The notes under the pieces were generated by a model. The model saw only the letters and a program-made list of their open reading frames with translations. It ran no database searches and was not told the origin of the DNA. A stretch of 64,000 bases of DNA from Lagopus muta (Eukaryota > Chordata > Aves > Galliformes > Phasianidae): NCBI RefSeq assembly GCF_023343835.1, contig NC_064443.1:11594001-11658000 (forward strand), given 5' to 3'. This document shows positions 35,901 to 58,663 of the stretch, piece by piece. The position numbers were made by a program, and so were the translations under genes. Within the stretch, counting starts at the first letter, position 1. Each line of letters opens with the position of its first letter.

Positions 35901-38900
35901 GCAAAGCATTTTCTGGACAGTCAGAAGTTTTATACATTGAAAGACCTCAAACCTATGAAATATTTCAGAAAGAGCTGTGATCCCCTATTAGCAGCTGGGT
36001 GGCACAAGAGTTTTACATTATCCAAGAACAGTAATGCCTCATCTCAGGCACAAAACAAACTGAAAAAGTTATCTTTGAAAAACTCCACTTTGTTTACACT
36101 TCTCTACTCTCTTTTCAGAAGACACAAAGAAGCTGTGGGATGGCCCACTCAATGTGCTGCTGGCAGCAGGCCATTACAGAAAAGCACTTCTGTGGACCAC
36201 GGTGTAGAAAGCAATGCATTCGAGATGCTGCACTTCTATTTTAGCTTTTGTCGGTGATAGCAAAACCGTGCCAACGCTTCTACTTCAGTACTCCAGAACA
36301 TTTTGAAATCAGACAACAATAATCATGCTGTTGTTATTTAGAATCATGTAATCATATAATCTTTTACATTTGCAAAGATCTTCAGGATCACCAAGCCCCA
36401 TCGCTGCCCCACACCCCCTAGTGCCACATGCACACAGCTATTAAGCACCTCCTGCCATGAGGACTCCACCACTTCCCCGGGCAGCACGTCCCAATGCTTG
36501 ACCACAATCTCCACAAAGAGAAATTATCCTCCCATCATTCAGCATTCCCCCATTTTCTCACTATTACAGATAGCAAGCTGATCACAGATCAGCTCAGACA
36601 AAAGCTGAACTTGGAGAAAATTCAAGACCAGGCTTCTTTCTCTGCATCCAGGGTGGGCAGAAATTTGAAACTGAGACTGGCTGGGACCAGTTTCACTTTC
36701 CAAGAGGAACGTGGTCATTTCAGAAGCCTCTTGCATCAGCTTAACTCTGTCATCCTAGTGACAGAGGATTGCAGGTTGTCAGAAATGGGCCAACCGTGAC
36801 CAATGCTCATGTTTAGTGCTGCAATGGAAAAGCAGCACAGTGTTAATAATGATAGCAAGAGTGCCAAGAGGAAACTGCTCTGCCTTAAGAGGAAATCTTC
36901 CAGAGTTATAAAAGAAGAATTTACCTTGTGCTGGATAAAATTAGATTCTGAAGGTAGGACAAAGAAGAGACATCATCACATTAAACACGTCCATTTGTTT
37001 TTTTTGAAGTAGAGAATAGTGATTTGTCTGTCTCAAGGATAACCTCCTGGGGTCTCACTCTCCAAGATAAGCAAAATTCACACTTCAGAAGTATGAGAAA
37101 CAGCACAGCACTCTTGGACAAGACAACATCAAAAGGATTTGCAAAGGAGCTCTGCAGGTACCTTGCTGGGACTGGAAAGCACAAAGACAACTACGCCTCA
37201 ACCTGCTTCCCTGATAAGCTATGTTATTTGAAGAGCTGAAGTTTCATCTCTCTACAGAAGAAAAGCTTTTCAAACACGCCACTTTGACAGTCACTCATTC
37301 AGACAGAAATGTTTCCTAAACGCTAAAAAAACACCATCTTTTGTAGAGCTTATATTCTACAGAAATCGCTCATGCATATTGATGTAGCATGCATATCTTA
37401 GGAGCTCATTTCAATTTTCTCTAAGGAACAGCCCGTTTTTTTAGGTTTTTTTTTTTGGAGGTCTGTTTCAATCCACACTTCTGCAGAGATCTGGTATCAG
37501 GAACTTTGAAACAAAAAAAATCCTCACATGATTCTCATAGAGTCGTGTCAGAACGAGTTGGTGTACGAAGAGCTGCTGGAGCTGACACCCCCTGGCTTTG
37601 CATTGAGCTGACAGTTCGTGTTAAACCAGGGCTGCACTGAAATGCCTGGCCATGATGAACACTACCTTGGCATAAAGAAATTTCTATTTCTCATGTTTCC
37701 CCTTGCCAAAGGTTTTTATACAAATACAGCTAAGCAAATAGGATTAATCTCGAGAGGCTTTTCTTCTAATCCAGAAATAGTTTTCTGTTAGGTCTACAAG
37801 AAAAGGAAGAAATTATGAAAATATTGGTTTGTGTGTCAGAACTTCTAAAAGCACACCCGAGTCCACAGAAAAGTGAGAACAGAGCAAGAGCTTCTGAAAT
37901 TGTTGCTTTTGGTGAGCAGTGATGGGAAAAATAGAGGAAACTCAACTGAGCAGACAGGGAGGAGAACAGTAACACCTCAGAAAGAAACTGTACTTTGAAT
38001 GGAATATTGTGGAGAAAAAAAATACCTTCACACTTAATGATACTGAAGCAAAAAAAGCGACCCACAAAATGGAAAAAGTACTATTTGATACTCATTCCTT
38101 GTGTGGAAAGGAGATCTGACTCCCTTCATGCTGAGCTGGAAAAAACTGTTTGACTGCCCTGTTTTTATTGGAGGATTTCTCAGAAAATTGCAGAACTATT
38201 AGGAATCAAGAAGAAACAAAAAGGGCCAACCAAAGAGCTTTCTTTTAGAGCCCATTTTCATCCTTGCTTTATCTAATGCTCTTTTAAGCAGGCTTCCAAC
38301 ACGCAATCCTGGTAGGAAAGTCCCACGGCTGCAGGGCTTGGGCTGCCACAGCCACCAGCTGCTGTAAGCACTCGTTGTGTTCAAAGGCTTGTAGCAAAGT
38401 CCCTCCTAACCGTCACAGGTTTCTGGCATTAGAAGCTGCTTTCAAAACAGAACTCGAATTAGTACACAGGAAAAAAGACAAAGTCACAACAAAACAATCG
38501 TATACCCTGCCCAAAGATTTGTGCGTTCAGTCATGGTCAAAAAACAAGAGAAAAAGTCATTTCTCTTTAAATGTCACTCACAGCATTGCTTAGAATTTGT
38601 CTGACACTTCAGTCCCTTTGCTGACCGCAGATGGCAGGCTGCACTGGTGGAAGAGATGCAATTTGGAGATCCTGGCAGCACGGTACCACAGGGCGGCCCT
38701 GATGCACAGCAACACACCAGCCCTGCTTACTGCAGGTCTGAGTCTGCACCATCACTCACCCTCAGGCATACAGAGGCATTGTGCTGTGACCACTGGAGTC
38801 ACGTTTAGGAGGCAGAGAGCAGTTTTGGAAAAGAGAAATGCCACCAGTGTTACTGCATAAGGTTCATGACGCTGTCGGTGCACGACGTACTGAAGAGAGG

Positions 38901-41900
38901 AGATCTCAGGTTAAACTCCACGTCCTGCTCCACAGTAACACATGGCTCTAATCCATCTGTTCTCCTACGGAGGACAGCGAGAATTTCAGCTGCCAGCAAG
39001 TGGGATCAGCAGGACTCAGTGAGGAAATCTCTACATACGTATTTCTCAAGCTGTTAGGCTATTCTTCCTGAGGAGATTCAGAAGTAAATTAAAGAAAAGA
39101 TTTAAGCAAGACAGCATGCCAGAAGGCATTATTACAAAATAGCTACGAGATTTCTTTGAAAGATTTAGAGTGAAGGAAATGTAGCAAGAAAGCTGTAGGA
39201 CAGCCCACGCGGTTCAGACTGACACGAGACTCCCAGCTGCTCTTTCCAGGCAAAGCCCCAGTGATGCACCACACCATGCACCACCTCAGCCCTTCTCTGG
39301 GGGCTTTCCAACAAAATACAGGAGGAGTGGAAAATCCTTTCTGGCCACACAGAGATCACACAAGCAATAAATAACCTGAATCCATGCGAGCTTGAGCAGT
39401 GGCTGAGGGTATGGCCCTGGGGCAGCTAACTCAAGCTGTAGTGTGCTGGTGTGCACGGACACAGCAGCACACACATGGTGAGAACACGGAGGAGTAACTG
39501 GAGTAAGCCTGGTTGGCCTCCAAGTAAGACAGCCCTCTATGGACTAATCCTAGCTTCCAAGGGCACTTCTTTTCTTTTGCTATAAGACGAAGAAGAGGAA
39601 CATCTGCTTTGTGAAACTGTTTCACGGTACATAAACTGGCTCATTTCTGCTGTGCCATCTGTAATAGCCACAGCACACAGATTTGGCAGTGAACCGAGCT
39701 GCTTTGTGCCACTCCCTGCAATCACGTTGTCCAGCTGAATGATTGCAACATGAAGTAGTTACTGAAAGGTTGTTTGGACATACTTAGTGACTCTACCTCC
39801 CACCAGGATCAGACTCACTAGCAGCTATGTGGAGCTTTCCTGCTCCCTGCAGCGCCATGCAGGCTGTAAGACACTCTTTACATGTGAATCACAAAGAAAC
39901 ATGAGGGCTATAATCACCCTCCACGTTTTCAGCTCATTTTTCCAATCAAGTTGAGAATTTTAGCACATCTAAGCAACAGGGAACAAAACTAATTTCTCTC
40001 CTCAAAGGACTGCATGAAGTTGTGACAGCTCCAGGCCCTCAGCCCTCCTTATCTTGCCAACCAGAAGGAAACTTACTGTGCTTTTAGAAAAACTGCTTGG
40101 GAGTAAAAACAAAGTACACACTGAGGACAGTTACCAACATCTTCACATCCTCTTGATGTTTACTACATGACCAAAACATGGGCATTGTGAAACTGACAGC
40201 TAATAACACAGCTTTTGTACAGCAGAACTTCCAGGATCTTTCTGAGAACAGAAAGCAGTACAGAAGACAGAAACACTTCTCAGCCACGTGTTCCTCAGGG
40301 TTAACACCCCACACAACACTCTCTCAATATCAAAACACAGAATATAGTACAGGCAGAAACCCAGCTAATCTAGGCCTTACCAGTACTCAGCGCGTTATCA
40401 TTGCCACACACCACCCCACGGCTTTGGTGGAGAAGTCACATTTGCCCGTCTGGATCTACCACTGATAATATTTAAATATTGACCAACTTTTCTATTTGTA
40501 TATATTAATATTTATCAATTTTGGTCAACCCCACATCTCCTTAGGTCTTAAGGGCATTAACCAAAGGTGTATGTTCTGCTCCTACGAGCATACATTTGAA
40601 TATCTCAGCTTTAATACATCTCATGTACTTAGGCAGGGCTTAGTCTCTAGCGATTGCCATTTTTCATTGCCTATTAAGTGCCATTAAGTCATTATGGCGT
40701 CAAAACGACAACCCCACAACATCGCAGGCTGTCAGCTGAGCACCCTGCACAGCACACACAGCTCTGGTTCGCACCGTGACACGGGGAGGCAGAAATTACT
40801 CATCTGGCATCTTGCTCTTCGCAGACTTTTCGCAATCACATCACACAGGCGTTCGGAGAGCGCCAGCTCCTCTGGGTAGAGCTGCTCGTACCGGCTGCCA
40901 GTCTGCGCGCACATGACTCTGGCTCTGCTAAAGATGGTATTTGAGAGGGATGGCTGCCAGCATTCACCAAGCAGCTCCACAAACTAACTGCTCGGTGTCA
41001 GCACAATCTGACTGCGTGGAAGAGTTTGAAAGGACTGTGTTTTTATGAGCAAATGCTAGTTTGGTTGTATTAAAAAAGTACAGCGTCAATAAGGTGAGCA
41101 AGAACATGCGGAAAGGCAAGTTTAATGCTGAAAGATCAGCAGTGATAACGCAGATCAGTAGATCCAGTGCTGTGTCATGACATGGAATACTTTTTTCTAT
41201 CTGTCAGTTTTATTCTTTAGAGGACAGGGTTCAGACAAATGCCTCACAAGTGTTTATTTTGAGAATCCAGGGAAATAAACGTTTTGCTGCCTGATAAATA
41301 TGAACAGATTACCCACATTAATTAACTGAAAATGTTAAGTTCCTCAGTTTTACAATTCCTTCACTTTTAATGGAAAGACAACATCAGTATCAACTGCCTG
41401 TAAAACAACATTACTGGCTTTCAGTCTGCAAAGTTCTCTTAGCCTTGTGACTGACAACCAGCTTCTCAAAGCTCCTGAAGTAACATTTCTTTGATAGACT
41501 GTAATACCACTGTGTTACCTGGTGGTTTCAATGACCACTGTGAAGAAGCTGGTAGAAAAAAAAAAACAAACAACAGAAAGATTCATTTCATCACCAAAAC
41601 AGAAAAACTACCACCGGTTATTTGGAACATCACAGAAATTCCAGGCTTGTACAAAGACTCTCAGCAGCACCAGGGGGTGTCACTCACCAACAAAAACAAT
41701 ATGACATCATCACACACTTATCTGCTTGCCAGTGATGGTGTCAGCTTTGTTTGTACAACAGTTGAGTACCGTATCATTCGTGTGCATCTTCTGCCACTCT
41801 AGAACCCATAATCACTTCATGTGGATGCGACAGAGTGTCCTGAAAACAAGATCACTACTATCCAATGTTACGTTTTATTTTTTGAAAGACACTGGATTTT

Positions 41901-44900
41901 ATAAATACACCTACTTCCTAAAAAGGACTGCTACGATTCCTTTGCTGGTCTGCAGGCAGTAGATGCTGCTCTGCTTTCAAACGCACTGTCCTTAACAGGA
42001 GCTGATGGTTGGATTAACTGACCTTGTGGGGAACTGACGCAGGCCTTCCTGCTTTCACTCACGGGCTTTTGGTCAGAGAACCAGTTTTGGATAATATTAC
42101 TTGGAGATTTCTTCAAGCATGGCTCAGCAAATACTCTATTCTAATTTACTCCGGTTATTAATTGAATTCCCCACAGCAGATCTGATTCAACAGCACTCCC
42201 CGAAGAGAAAACATTTTCTCTCCTTTCCTCAGAAAACAAGGATCTGCTGATAGCTTTCCCTAAAACAAACCTAAGAAGAAATTTTTAAACATATGCTGAG
42301 TATTCCCAACTGACCTGCCAACGCTGGGGTTAGCTTCATTAGCAGCAAGAACAAGTTCTGCTGTAACACACAAGCAGTGAAAAAAGAGTAGTCCAGAAGG
42401 TTTCCAAGGAAAAACACCCTTTAGCTCTATGCTTTAAGAAAATGAGTTGACAGAGCCAACTTATAACTGCTGAACAAAGGAATTAAAAAAAAAAAACCTG
42501 AGTTTAATGAGCAGAGTAAATGAAATACTTCTCAGATAGTTATTAGCTAATAACAGCAGAGATTGCATGTGTGAGGGTGTAAAGCTCTGAATACCTGGTT
42601 TTGGTCTTAGAGCGTAGACAAAATGCCATGGAAGAAACACACAAGTCCCTCCAGTTTAAGCTTCAGAGCATGAATCATCTAATGGCAGTGTATAGCAGAA
42701 CATTCAAGCACGGCTCTGAGCTCATTCGTGGTATTCATTTGTTCCTTTGCTTTAGGGAATTGTATTAGTCTAAACGTTTCTTGGGATAACAAGTTGCCCA
42801 AATTCCATGAAACAAATTGCCTTTAACACTGTTCCTCCAGAAAAGTCTTAAATTTAGCTTTTTCTTTCCCTGTCAGGGCTGAGCACTCTGTCATAAGTAT
42901 AAGCTAATGCTGAAAAGCAGTACGTAACCACTAGACACAGTGTACAACCCTGGAAACATAAGGAGGCAAAATCATCACAGTGAAGTACGGTGCTCCAGAA
43001 GAACAATCACAAATACACAAAAAATCCCCAATCATTATGATTGGTATTATGAATGATTGCATTCAAAAAGAAAAAAAAGTTTTTATTGCTCAAGAAAATT
43101 AGAGGAAAAAAGTTAATACAGTTCTGACAAGAAAATAAAAAATCAGCCCCTATTTATGCTTTGCCATTAAGAAAATGATGATTACAAATAGGTCCCATTC
43201 CATCCAATTTCCTTAGCCTCTATCCTTGCTAATGTAACCCAAATTCTTCCCCCTCCTGCTTATTTAAGGAAAGTAACAAAATCACAGGTTTCCCTAGGAA
43301 AGAGGGGGGAAGGAAGAAACGGTTGCTCAAGTATTGTAAGAAAGGATGTCAGGAAACCAGAAGCACACGCTACCCATGCACAGCACATTTCCAAGTTGAG
43401 GAGCGTGCAATTCTTGCACCACCACTGCCAGAAAACGGTGTGAACGTGGCACTTGTAGAGCTAAAGTAGCTTACAACATCAGTTTTCCAGGTTCCCACTC
43501 AGATTTAATTTTATCTTCTCATGCAGAAACCAAAATGCATAGCACTTCATTTTTAAGGAAATATACAGGCATACTCTTGATGTAAAATGAATCTAAAATG
43601 GGCCCAGAAGAGACAGGTTTGGGACCAGAATCTATCTAGCAGGTTAGTATTATCTGGTAAACTACAGTCTTTGCTGTTGTAACAGAAATGACACCTTCAG
43701 AATCCTTGGGGGAGGGAAAAGAAAGAAAAAAAAGACTTTAACTTCAAAAGCCTGATTTTACTAAGTATTGCTTTTGTTAATTTAATTCACAAGAACAAGA
43801 TGGCAGGCATCGTCCTTCTGAAGGGTGCTTCACCTGAAGGCAAACAGTAAGGAGGAGAAAAGCATTTCTAAATCATTACTTAATTGCTGGGAGCCAAGAG
43901 CAACTGGCAGCTGGCTGAGAAGTACTGACCAGCTACTCTCATCTGCTCTTTTATTTTGCCTCCCAACCTGCAGGAAACAGCCAGCATTCAGAACCTGAAA
44001 TGCACATTCTGAAGAAACCAGTCAAGAATTTGACAGCTAAGAAAGAGTAAAACATCTCACTTTATAGACAGACTAAAGGCTTTAGTTCTCAGGCCTCATG
44101 TTTACACTGTTTCTGTAAGAATCTGGTGTGCAATTAAGAATCAAGATCTCTCTGATCAACGTAGGTTCAGATCTAATTTATGGAAATCAAAACTCATCCC
44201 ACGTGGTTTTCATGTGCTGTTGTTACCTCTGTCCTGCTTTCAGGAGCTGCTCCAGAGAACAATCACTCCTAGACCTGCTACAAGGTCAGCACATCACTCA
44301 TTTCAGCCAAGTGCCACCATCTTGCAGCTTAGGAAACTCAGCTTTCCCCTGAGCAGCGCTGGGACCAAAGCACCCTGACAAGGCAGAAAGGGAACTGCCT
44401 CCTATTACTGATGTACACTAGAGTCATCACTTGCACAAAGAGATACAACACACAGTATGAGAGATTTTCAGGCCCAAGCATCAGTGTGCAGCAACTGTAA
44501 ACCTTTGAGTCAGTTTTGAACAAGCGATCTGCAGTAACATCCACCAAGCTCCCCAAAACAGTAACATAGCCACAGCTTTTATTCCAAACCGTGTGTTTGG
44601 CATTTGCCTTTTCAATCCCAGACTTACTTCGCCACTGTGTGAATGTGGAAGCCTTTCCTCACCTTTAACGTGGCAGCCAAGCTGGCCATGTGTTCATTCA
44701 GAGTGCTCTCCGACTCCTTGTAAGTCAGGCAGGTGAACTGATATTCCTCTGGATCAAAGGCATCTGCTCCCTGCTGCTCCACGTCGTTAGCTACCCCATC
44801 ATAATAATCCTCAATATCCCCCGGATCCTCATCCTCTTCCTCCTCCTCGCAATTAGGGTCATAATCCTCTTCATTGCTGTCAGAGCCCTGGCTGTTCATG

Positions 44901-44911
44901 TCCACGGACAT
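21000..44911 (-). CDS. ARIH2: ARIH2 (TRIAD1), RBR E3 ubiquitin ligase
   Basis: Fourteen coding exons: 44911-44663, 33551-33484, 32131-32068, 30047-29900, 29213-29092, 28195-28086, 27340-27223, 25878-25828, 25733-25712, 24211-24060, 22975-22832, 22630-22562, 21619-21536 and 21071-21000. They encode 490 residues (human 493), nearly identical to the human protein. ARIH2 works with neddylated cullin-5 ligases, placing ubiquitin on their substrates. An acidic N-terminus ([16 protein letters not shown]) is followed by RING1 from C136 (CAVC...CRSCW), an in-between-RING domain ([12 protein letters not shown] at its start) and RING2 ([17 protein letters not shown]). C307 corresponds to catalytic C310 of human. 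The C-terminal Ariadne domain contains [20 protein letters not shown] and ends KDFHDT. An in-frame TAA at 44977-44975 upstream supports the start. The first coding intron is 11.1 kb long; exon 10 is a 22-base micro-exon. Confidence 0.97.
21072..33483 (-). other. ARIH2: ARIH2 introns between exons 3 and 15
   Basis: The spaces between the coding exons listed for ARIH2 in this stretch all begin with GT and end with AG on the minus strand. The longest runs are 30048-32067, 22976-24059, 24212-25711 and 25879-27222. I found no RNA gene or clear transposon in them, and none of the small open frames has a recognisable product. Confidence 0.5.
25712..25733 (-). other. ARIH2: 22-base micro-exon of ARIH2 inside RING2
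   Basis: The exon encodes only Gln-Cys-Ser-Lys-Cys-Lys-His and one base of the next Asp codon. It carries two zinc ligands of RING2, and skipping it would also shift the frame. It is flanked by CTTTCAG and GTAAGT, and lies 94 bases from the preceding exon and 1.5 kb from the next one. Confidence 0.85.
33552..44662 (-). other. ARIH2: ARIH2 11.1-kb intron
   Basis: This is the largest gene-free stretch in the window. Apart from one CR1 remnant near 36.35-36.53 kb I saw no coding sequence, RNA gene or tandem array. It is AT-richer than the flanks, with an AT-only palindromic stretch (TTTAAATA and TATATTAATATT) around 40468-40515. Confidence 0.55.
36341..36530 (-). repeat. CR1 LINE remnant
   Basis: It opens with GAATCATGTAATCATATAAT and then reads through the CR1 3' region in reverse orientation: CTTCAGGATCACCAAGCCC, then GCCCCACACCCCCTAGTGCC, later GGGCAGCACGTCCCAATGCT. 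It is diverged from the consensus and truncated at its 5' side. Confidence 0.75.
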
Positions 44912-45009
44912 CTTAATGCCCTGCCAAACTGCAGACCAGGAAAGCAATTGCAGCGTCTTGTTCTCCTCCACACTTTATCGTTCTTTTGATTTCATCTGAG
45001 CTCTGTCTC
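44912..45009 (-). other. ARIH2: 5' UTR part of ARIH2 exon 2
   Basis: The acceptor CCCTCCTTAG ends at 45010 on the minus strand, giving 98 bases of 5' UTR before the start codon at 44911. This stretch contains an in-frame stop (44977-44975). Confidence 0.75.
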
Positions 45010-48000
45010 CTAAGGAGGGAAAAACAATTTTTTTCTTTTGCCTAAGAAATGGTAAGAGGCCACGTCAACATCACACAGGTGACCCAACAGACAGGAAAAG
45101 AGCAACCCAAGACCAAAGGTGGTGCTGCACAGGTCCCTGGTTTGGATCTGCTGCAACAACTCACACACTTGCAAGGCCAAGGCTGCTCTGACAGGCGATG
45201 TCTAAGACCTCAGAGAGGCGTTTACTACATGGCTGCATCACCATCCATGAGGGTCCCAGGATTTCATCATTTGGAAAGGGGCTCCATAACCTTCATCACA
45301 TCTCTTTTCAGAAATACATCTCGTTTTACAACATTATCTTTTTAGCAACAACCTGCAGCAATGCAGGAAAACAGAAAAAACCAAACCTCTTAGCTATGAT
45401 CACTGGAGCGAGGAAGGCAACTTGTGCAACCTGTGGTGCCCTGTACAAGTCCATATTGCTTCAGAAACACGGAATTCAGTGGGACTTTGGAAAACACAAC
45501 AGGCAAATATACTTATCTTATGCACCCAATTTAACAGTCTCTAATACCATCTCAAAGAAACAGTGAAATTAGTTAATCCCCTTAACGAGGTTTTGCTTGT
45601 CGTGATGCGCCTTGGGCCTTACATCTGAGTGGGGGAGTAAAATAAGTGCTCTCACCTTATTACCTTACACATGTACTTACACGTCACCTTCTGAATATAA
45701 AAACTGATATGCTCAAGTGGTGGCAGCTACTGCTCGAGAGGAATAGGAACCACCAAGCTCACTGTTACAGTGCTCACCAGTACTGGAAAATTCACACATT
45801 TGACTTTACTTATCTGAACTCCACCAGCAGAAGATTTGTAACTAAAACAGCAAGAATGGAGTTCTGAGAGCGTCAGCAGGTAGAGCACTTATCAGCCTTA
45901 GACTGTGGTCATCTCACATTTAGTCACAAATTTCCACTTTACCAATTGATTTAATTTCTATAGAGAATATATTAAATAAATAAAGACAATTAAAACACAA
46001 TGCTACAATTTTTTATGTACAAAAATTCATATATGAAAGTTGTGTTTTCTACAGGCAGCATATGTTCAGTTTCTTTTATATATATATGTACATGGCATTT
46101 CACATCATTACGTTGTTAACTCCGATCCTTGCACACATACACCCACAGTTTCACAATTTGTAGCTGCCAGGGAAACCATAATGAAGCTCTGACACTCCTG
46201 ACTTTCGAGCACAGGAAATCTCTACCATCAGTTTCCACTACTTTCCCTCAACTCATTTGTTTTCTGGTTGCACTAAACTGAGCAAGCAGCACAAATACAC
46301 CATGAAGAGATGTGATGTACCTTCCAGCTGAGAAGCTGCAGCGACTTCAGCAGACAGAAACCTCCTCCACTGAGTGAGGCTGAAAGCCAGGAGCTAATTA
46401 TATTATCCCAAGAATTCTGGTTTCTAATTCCTTTGCCTCTTGATTTCTGAGCTCACAACAGAACATACAGATAATTTATATCACTGCCTCCTGCAGAAGT
46501 CCAAAGGAGCAGAAGCACCGTGTCTCCATGTTGGAAGGCTCCAGATGTGAAATCTGATTTTGCAGACACAAGGCAAACCGGTACTGTCCCTCTGTCCATC
46601 CCGCTAGGATTCACAGTTCAGCTCTGGGTTTAACCTGCATCAACACAGACCTCTTGCATAAAAGATGCAATGGATCTTTGCTGTTAAATCCAATGTTAAA
46701 GGAGTTACTCACGTGAGAACCTAAAGCCACTCTATGGAGGTAACAGTAGCTAAACGTGTGACAGTTCTGCTCAGCAAACCTCAAAGCATCACAAAGTCCA
46801 AGCTTGTTTCTCCAGTCAGAAAAGTTAAACTTGATCAGATCATCCCACACTTCACAGACAGAAGAAAACCACCACATTTAAACCACAGCCCTCAGTATAC
46901 AGCAATACATCTCAGAGCAACAAGGTGCCCTGGCAAGACAAGGGGCACGCAAGCACCTGAGCAGTTACACACCAGCCCCAATGGAGGCACAAGCAGAGTC
47001 CTTTCTCTGTGCCACATTTACTTGAACAAACGGAGGAACTGTTTGCATGGGCAAATCAGACACGTCATGCAGAAAACAGCCTGCAGGCTGGACGTCTTTT
47101 GTGAGCCCTGTCACAACATTCTGGGAAAGAGTTCACTTCCAACATAACTTACTGACAGACGGATGCGTGTGAATGACAGAAGACGACTAAAGCTTCTGAG
47201 GAGAAAACAAAGGAAAGAAAACAAGCAGCGTAACTCGCCCCACTCAGCCTAACGCCCTCAGATCCAAATATAAGCTCTCTGAATACAAACTAGACAAGAC
47301 ATAGCTAATACTGATAGCACTAGCTGAAGAAAGTAAAAACGATAAACTCAAAAGAGAGGGTCAAAAGAACAAAGAGAATTTGGAGTAATTTAATTAATAT
47401 CATAATCGTGAAGATCAGGTTATAAAATTTTAAACAGTATTTGGGTTACTTTTCTATGCAGAACATGAGGTCTTAATGTCACCTCCATCCAAAGCACTTC
47501 TCACCCTCTTTAACACCGATGTAATCACCCAACCTCCCCTTGCCTTGCTCCAGGGGCACCCACAGCCCCAGCTCAGCACCGATCAGCCCCCACAGGATGC
47601 CCCATGCTGAGCTCCGATTTGAAACGTGCTTCTTCTTTAGCAAGATCTCTAGAAATAAACACTTTCGGCTGTGCTACCAGCAGTCTCTAACCTCTCCACT
47701 AATGGGCAGCGAATTACCACATCCCACTGTGCATCTCACCTCACTGAATCACTCTTCTCTGATTTACACCCTCTATATCCACCCTTACGGGATTCCTCTA
47801 ACAAGTCCTTTGGAAGATGCTTCTTTTTCGACAGCTATTTCACAAGATCCACATATTTCTGCGGATATTTCTTCTCTCATTTCCTCAATAATCATTCTGA
47901 AGCAAAGAGCTACCCTGGCCTGCCTCCCGCACCACCTCTCTGTGTAACTTCACCTTCTTTCTTCCAAACTCCAGCACAGCCCCAGCTGCCTTTTCGATGT

Positions 48001-48636
48001 TAATCACATCCCTGTCTGTGTCACCCCAGCCCGTAATCCCGGGATCATCTTCAGCCGCTTCCTCGCACACACGGCGGGCACAGCTCTCTGCTTCCTTCCC
48101 CGCCGAGATTTCCGACGGGATTTTTTCATCCCAAGAGTGAGAAGGCAGGACGGCAGCCCCCAGTTTCCTTGTACAGCAGACAGCAGGGATCCGCAGCCAC
48201 ACCGCATCCCCGGGAATCCGCCCGCCCCCCAAACGCCCCAGGCTTTGTTCGTTCCCCCGTGCCGGCCCTAACGCGAGGGCTTCCCTCCTTCCCGGCCTAC
48301 TATCCCTCGTACCAAGTTACCTCACGCGTGCCCACACGAGCCTGCCTCCCTCCCCCCGCTCGCAGCGCCCTATGAGGGAGCAGAGCGCAGTTTAAGCCTC
48401 CCCAGCCCCTCGCCGCGGGTGCAGGAATGGCCCCGCACGCCGCCGTCGGGACGTCGCGGCCACCCCACCGTCACCCCCCGCCCGGGGCAGCGCCGAGGCG
48501 ACAGCGGCCCTCCGCCCAGCTCGGTCCCGCCCGGCTGGGGCAGCCGCTCCCCGCTCACCACCCCCCGCCGGTCCCGCGGGCCGGGCGGCACGCTGCGGGC
48601 GCTCCGCTCCCCGCGGCTCGGCGGCCCCGCACTTAC
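45010..48636 (-). other. ARIH2: ARIH2 intron 1
   Basis: This 3.6-kb intron lies in the 5' UTR. It has a TA-repeat patch near 46077-46088 and rising GC towards 48.2 kb. No coding sequence, RNA gene or transposon was recognised. Confidence 0.5.
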
Positions 48637-48730
48637 CGGCGGCGCGGCGGGCGGGGGAGGCAGGGAGCGGCACCCCGGGCTCCTCCTGCCGGGCCGCCGC
48701 CGCCTGCGCGCCGGAAGCTCCGACCTCCAC
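48637..48730 (-). other. ARIH2: Predicted non-coding exon 1 of ARIH2
   Basis: A strong donor (CCG before GTAAGT) sits at 48637/48636 in the CpG island on the minus strand, correctly oriented to splice onto the exon 2 acceptor at 45009. The 5' limit of this exon is a guess. Confidence 0.5.
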
Positions 48731-49080
48731 TCTCCGTCACTTCCGCCGGGCGGGGCCGCGGTCTCCGGGCTGCACCACTGCCGCGGGCCGCGGGAGGTGG
48801 GGACGGCGGAACCGCCGGGGCGGGGAAGCGGGAGCGAGACGGGGGGCTTCCGCTCGGCGCCCTCGCGAGCCGGTGACGCGCGGCGGCCGCGTCGGTGCCG
48901 GCGCCGGATGGGACGCCCGCCCCGCGCCCGCCTCGCTCCCGCCCGCCCCGCGTCCCCCCCGCGTCCCAGCGTGCCGCGCGGCCCGGCACTGGGGTAAAGG
49001 TCGCGGCGCGGAGGGGCGGCGCTCTCTCGGTGGGGACGCTGCTCTCCGGTTCTGTTTCGCGCCCCTCGTCGACTGTCGCC

Positions 49081-58663
<9,583 letters not shown>

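Noticed and set aside
46077-46088. Short TATATA run
   Set aside because: Too short to be a meaningful microsatellite, and no promoter context lies nearby.
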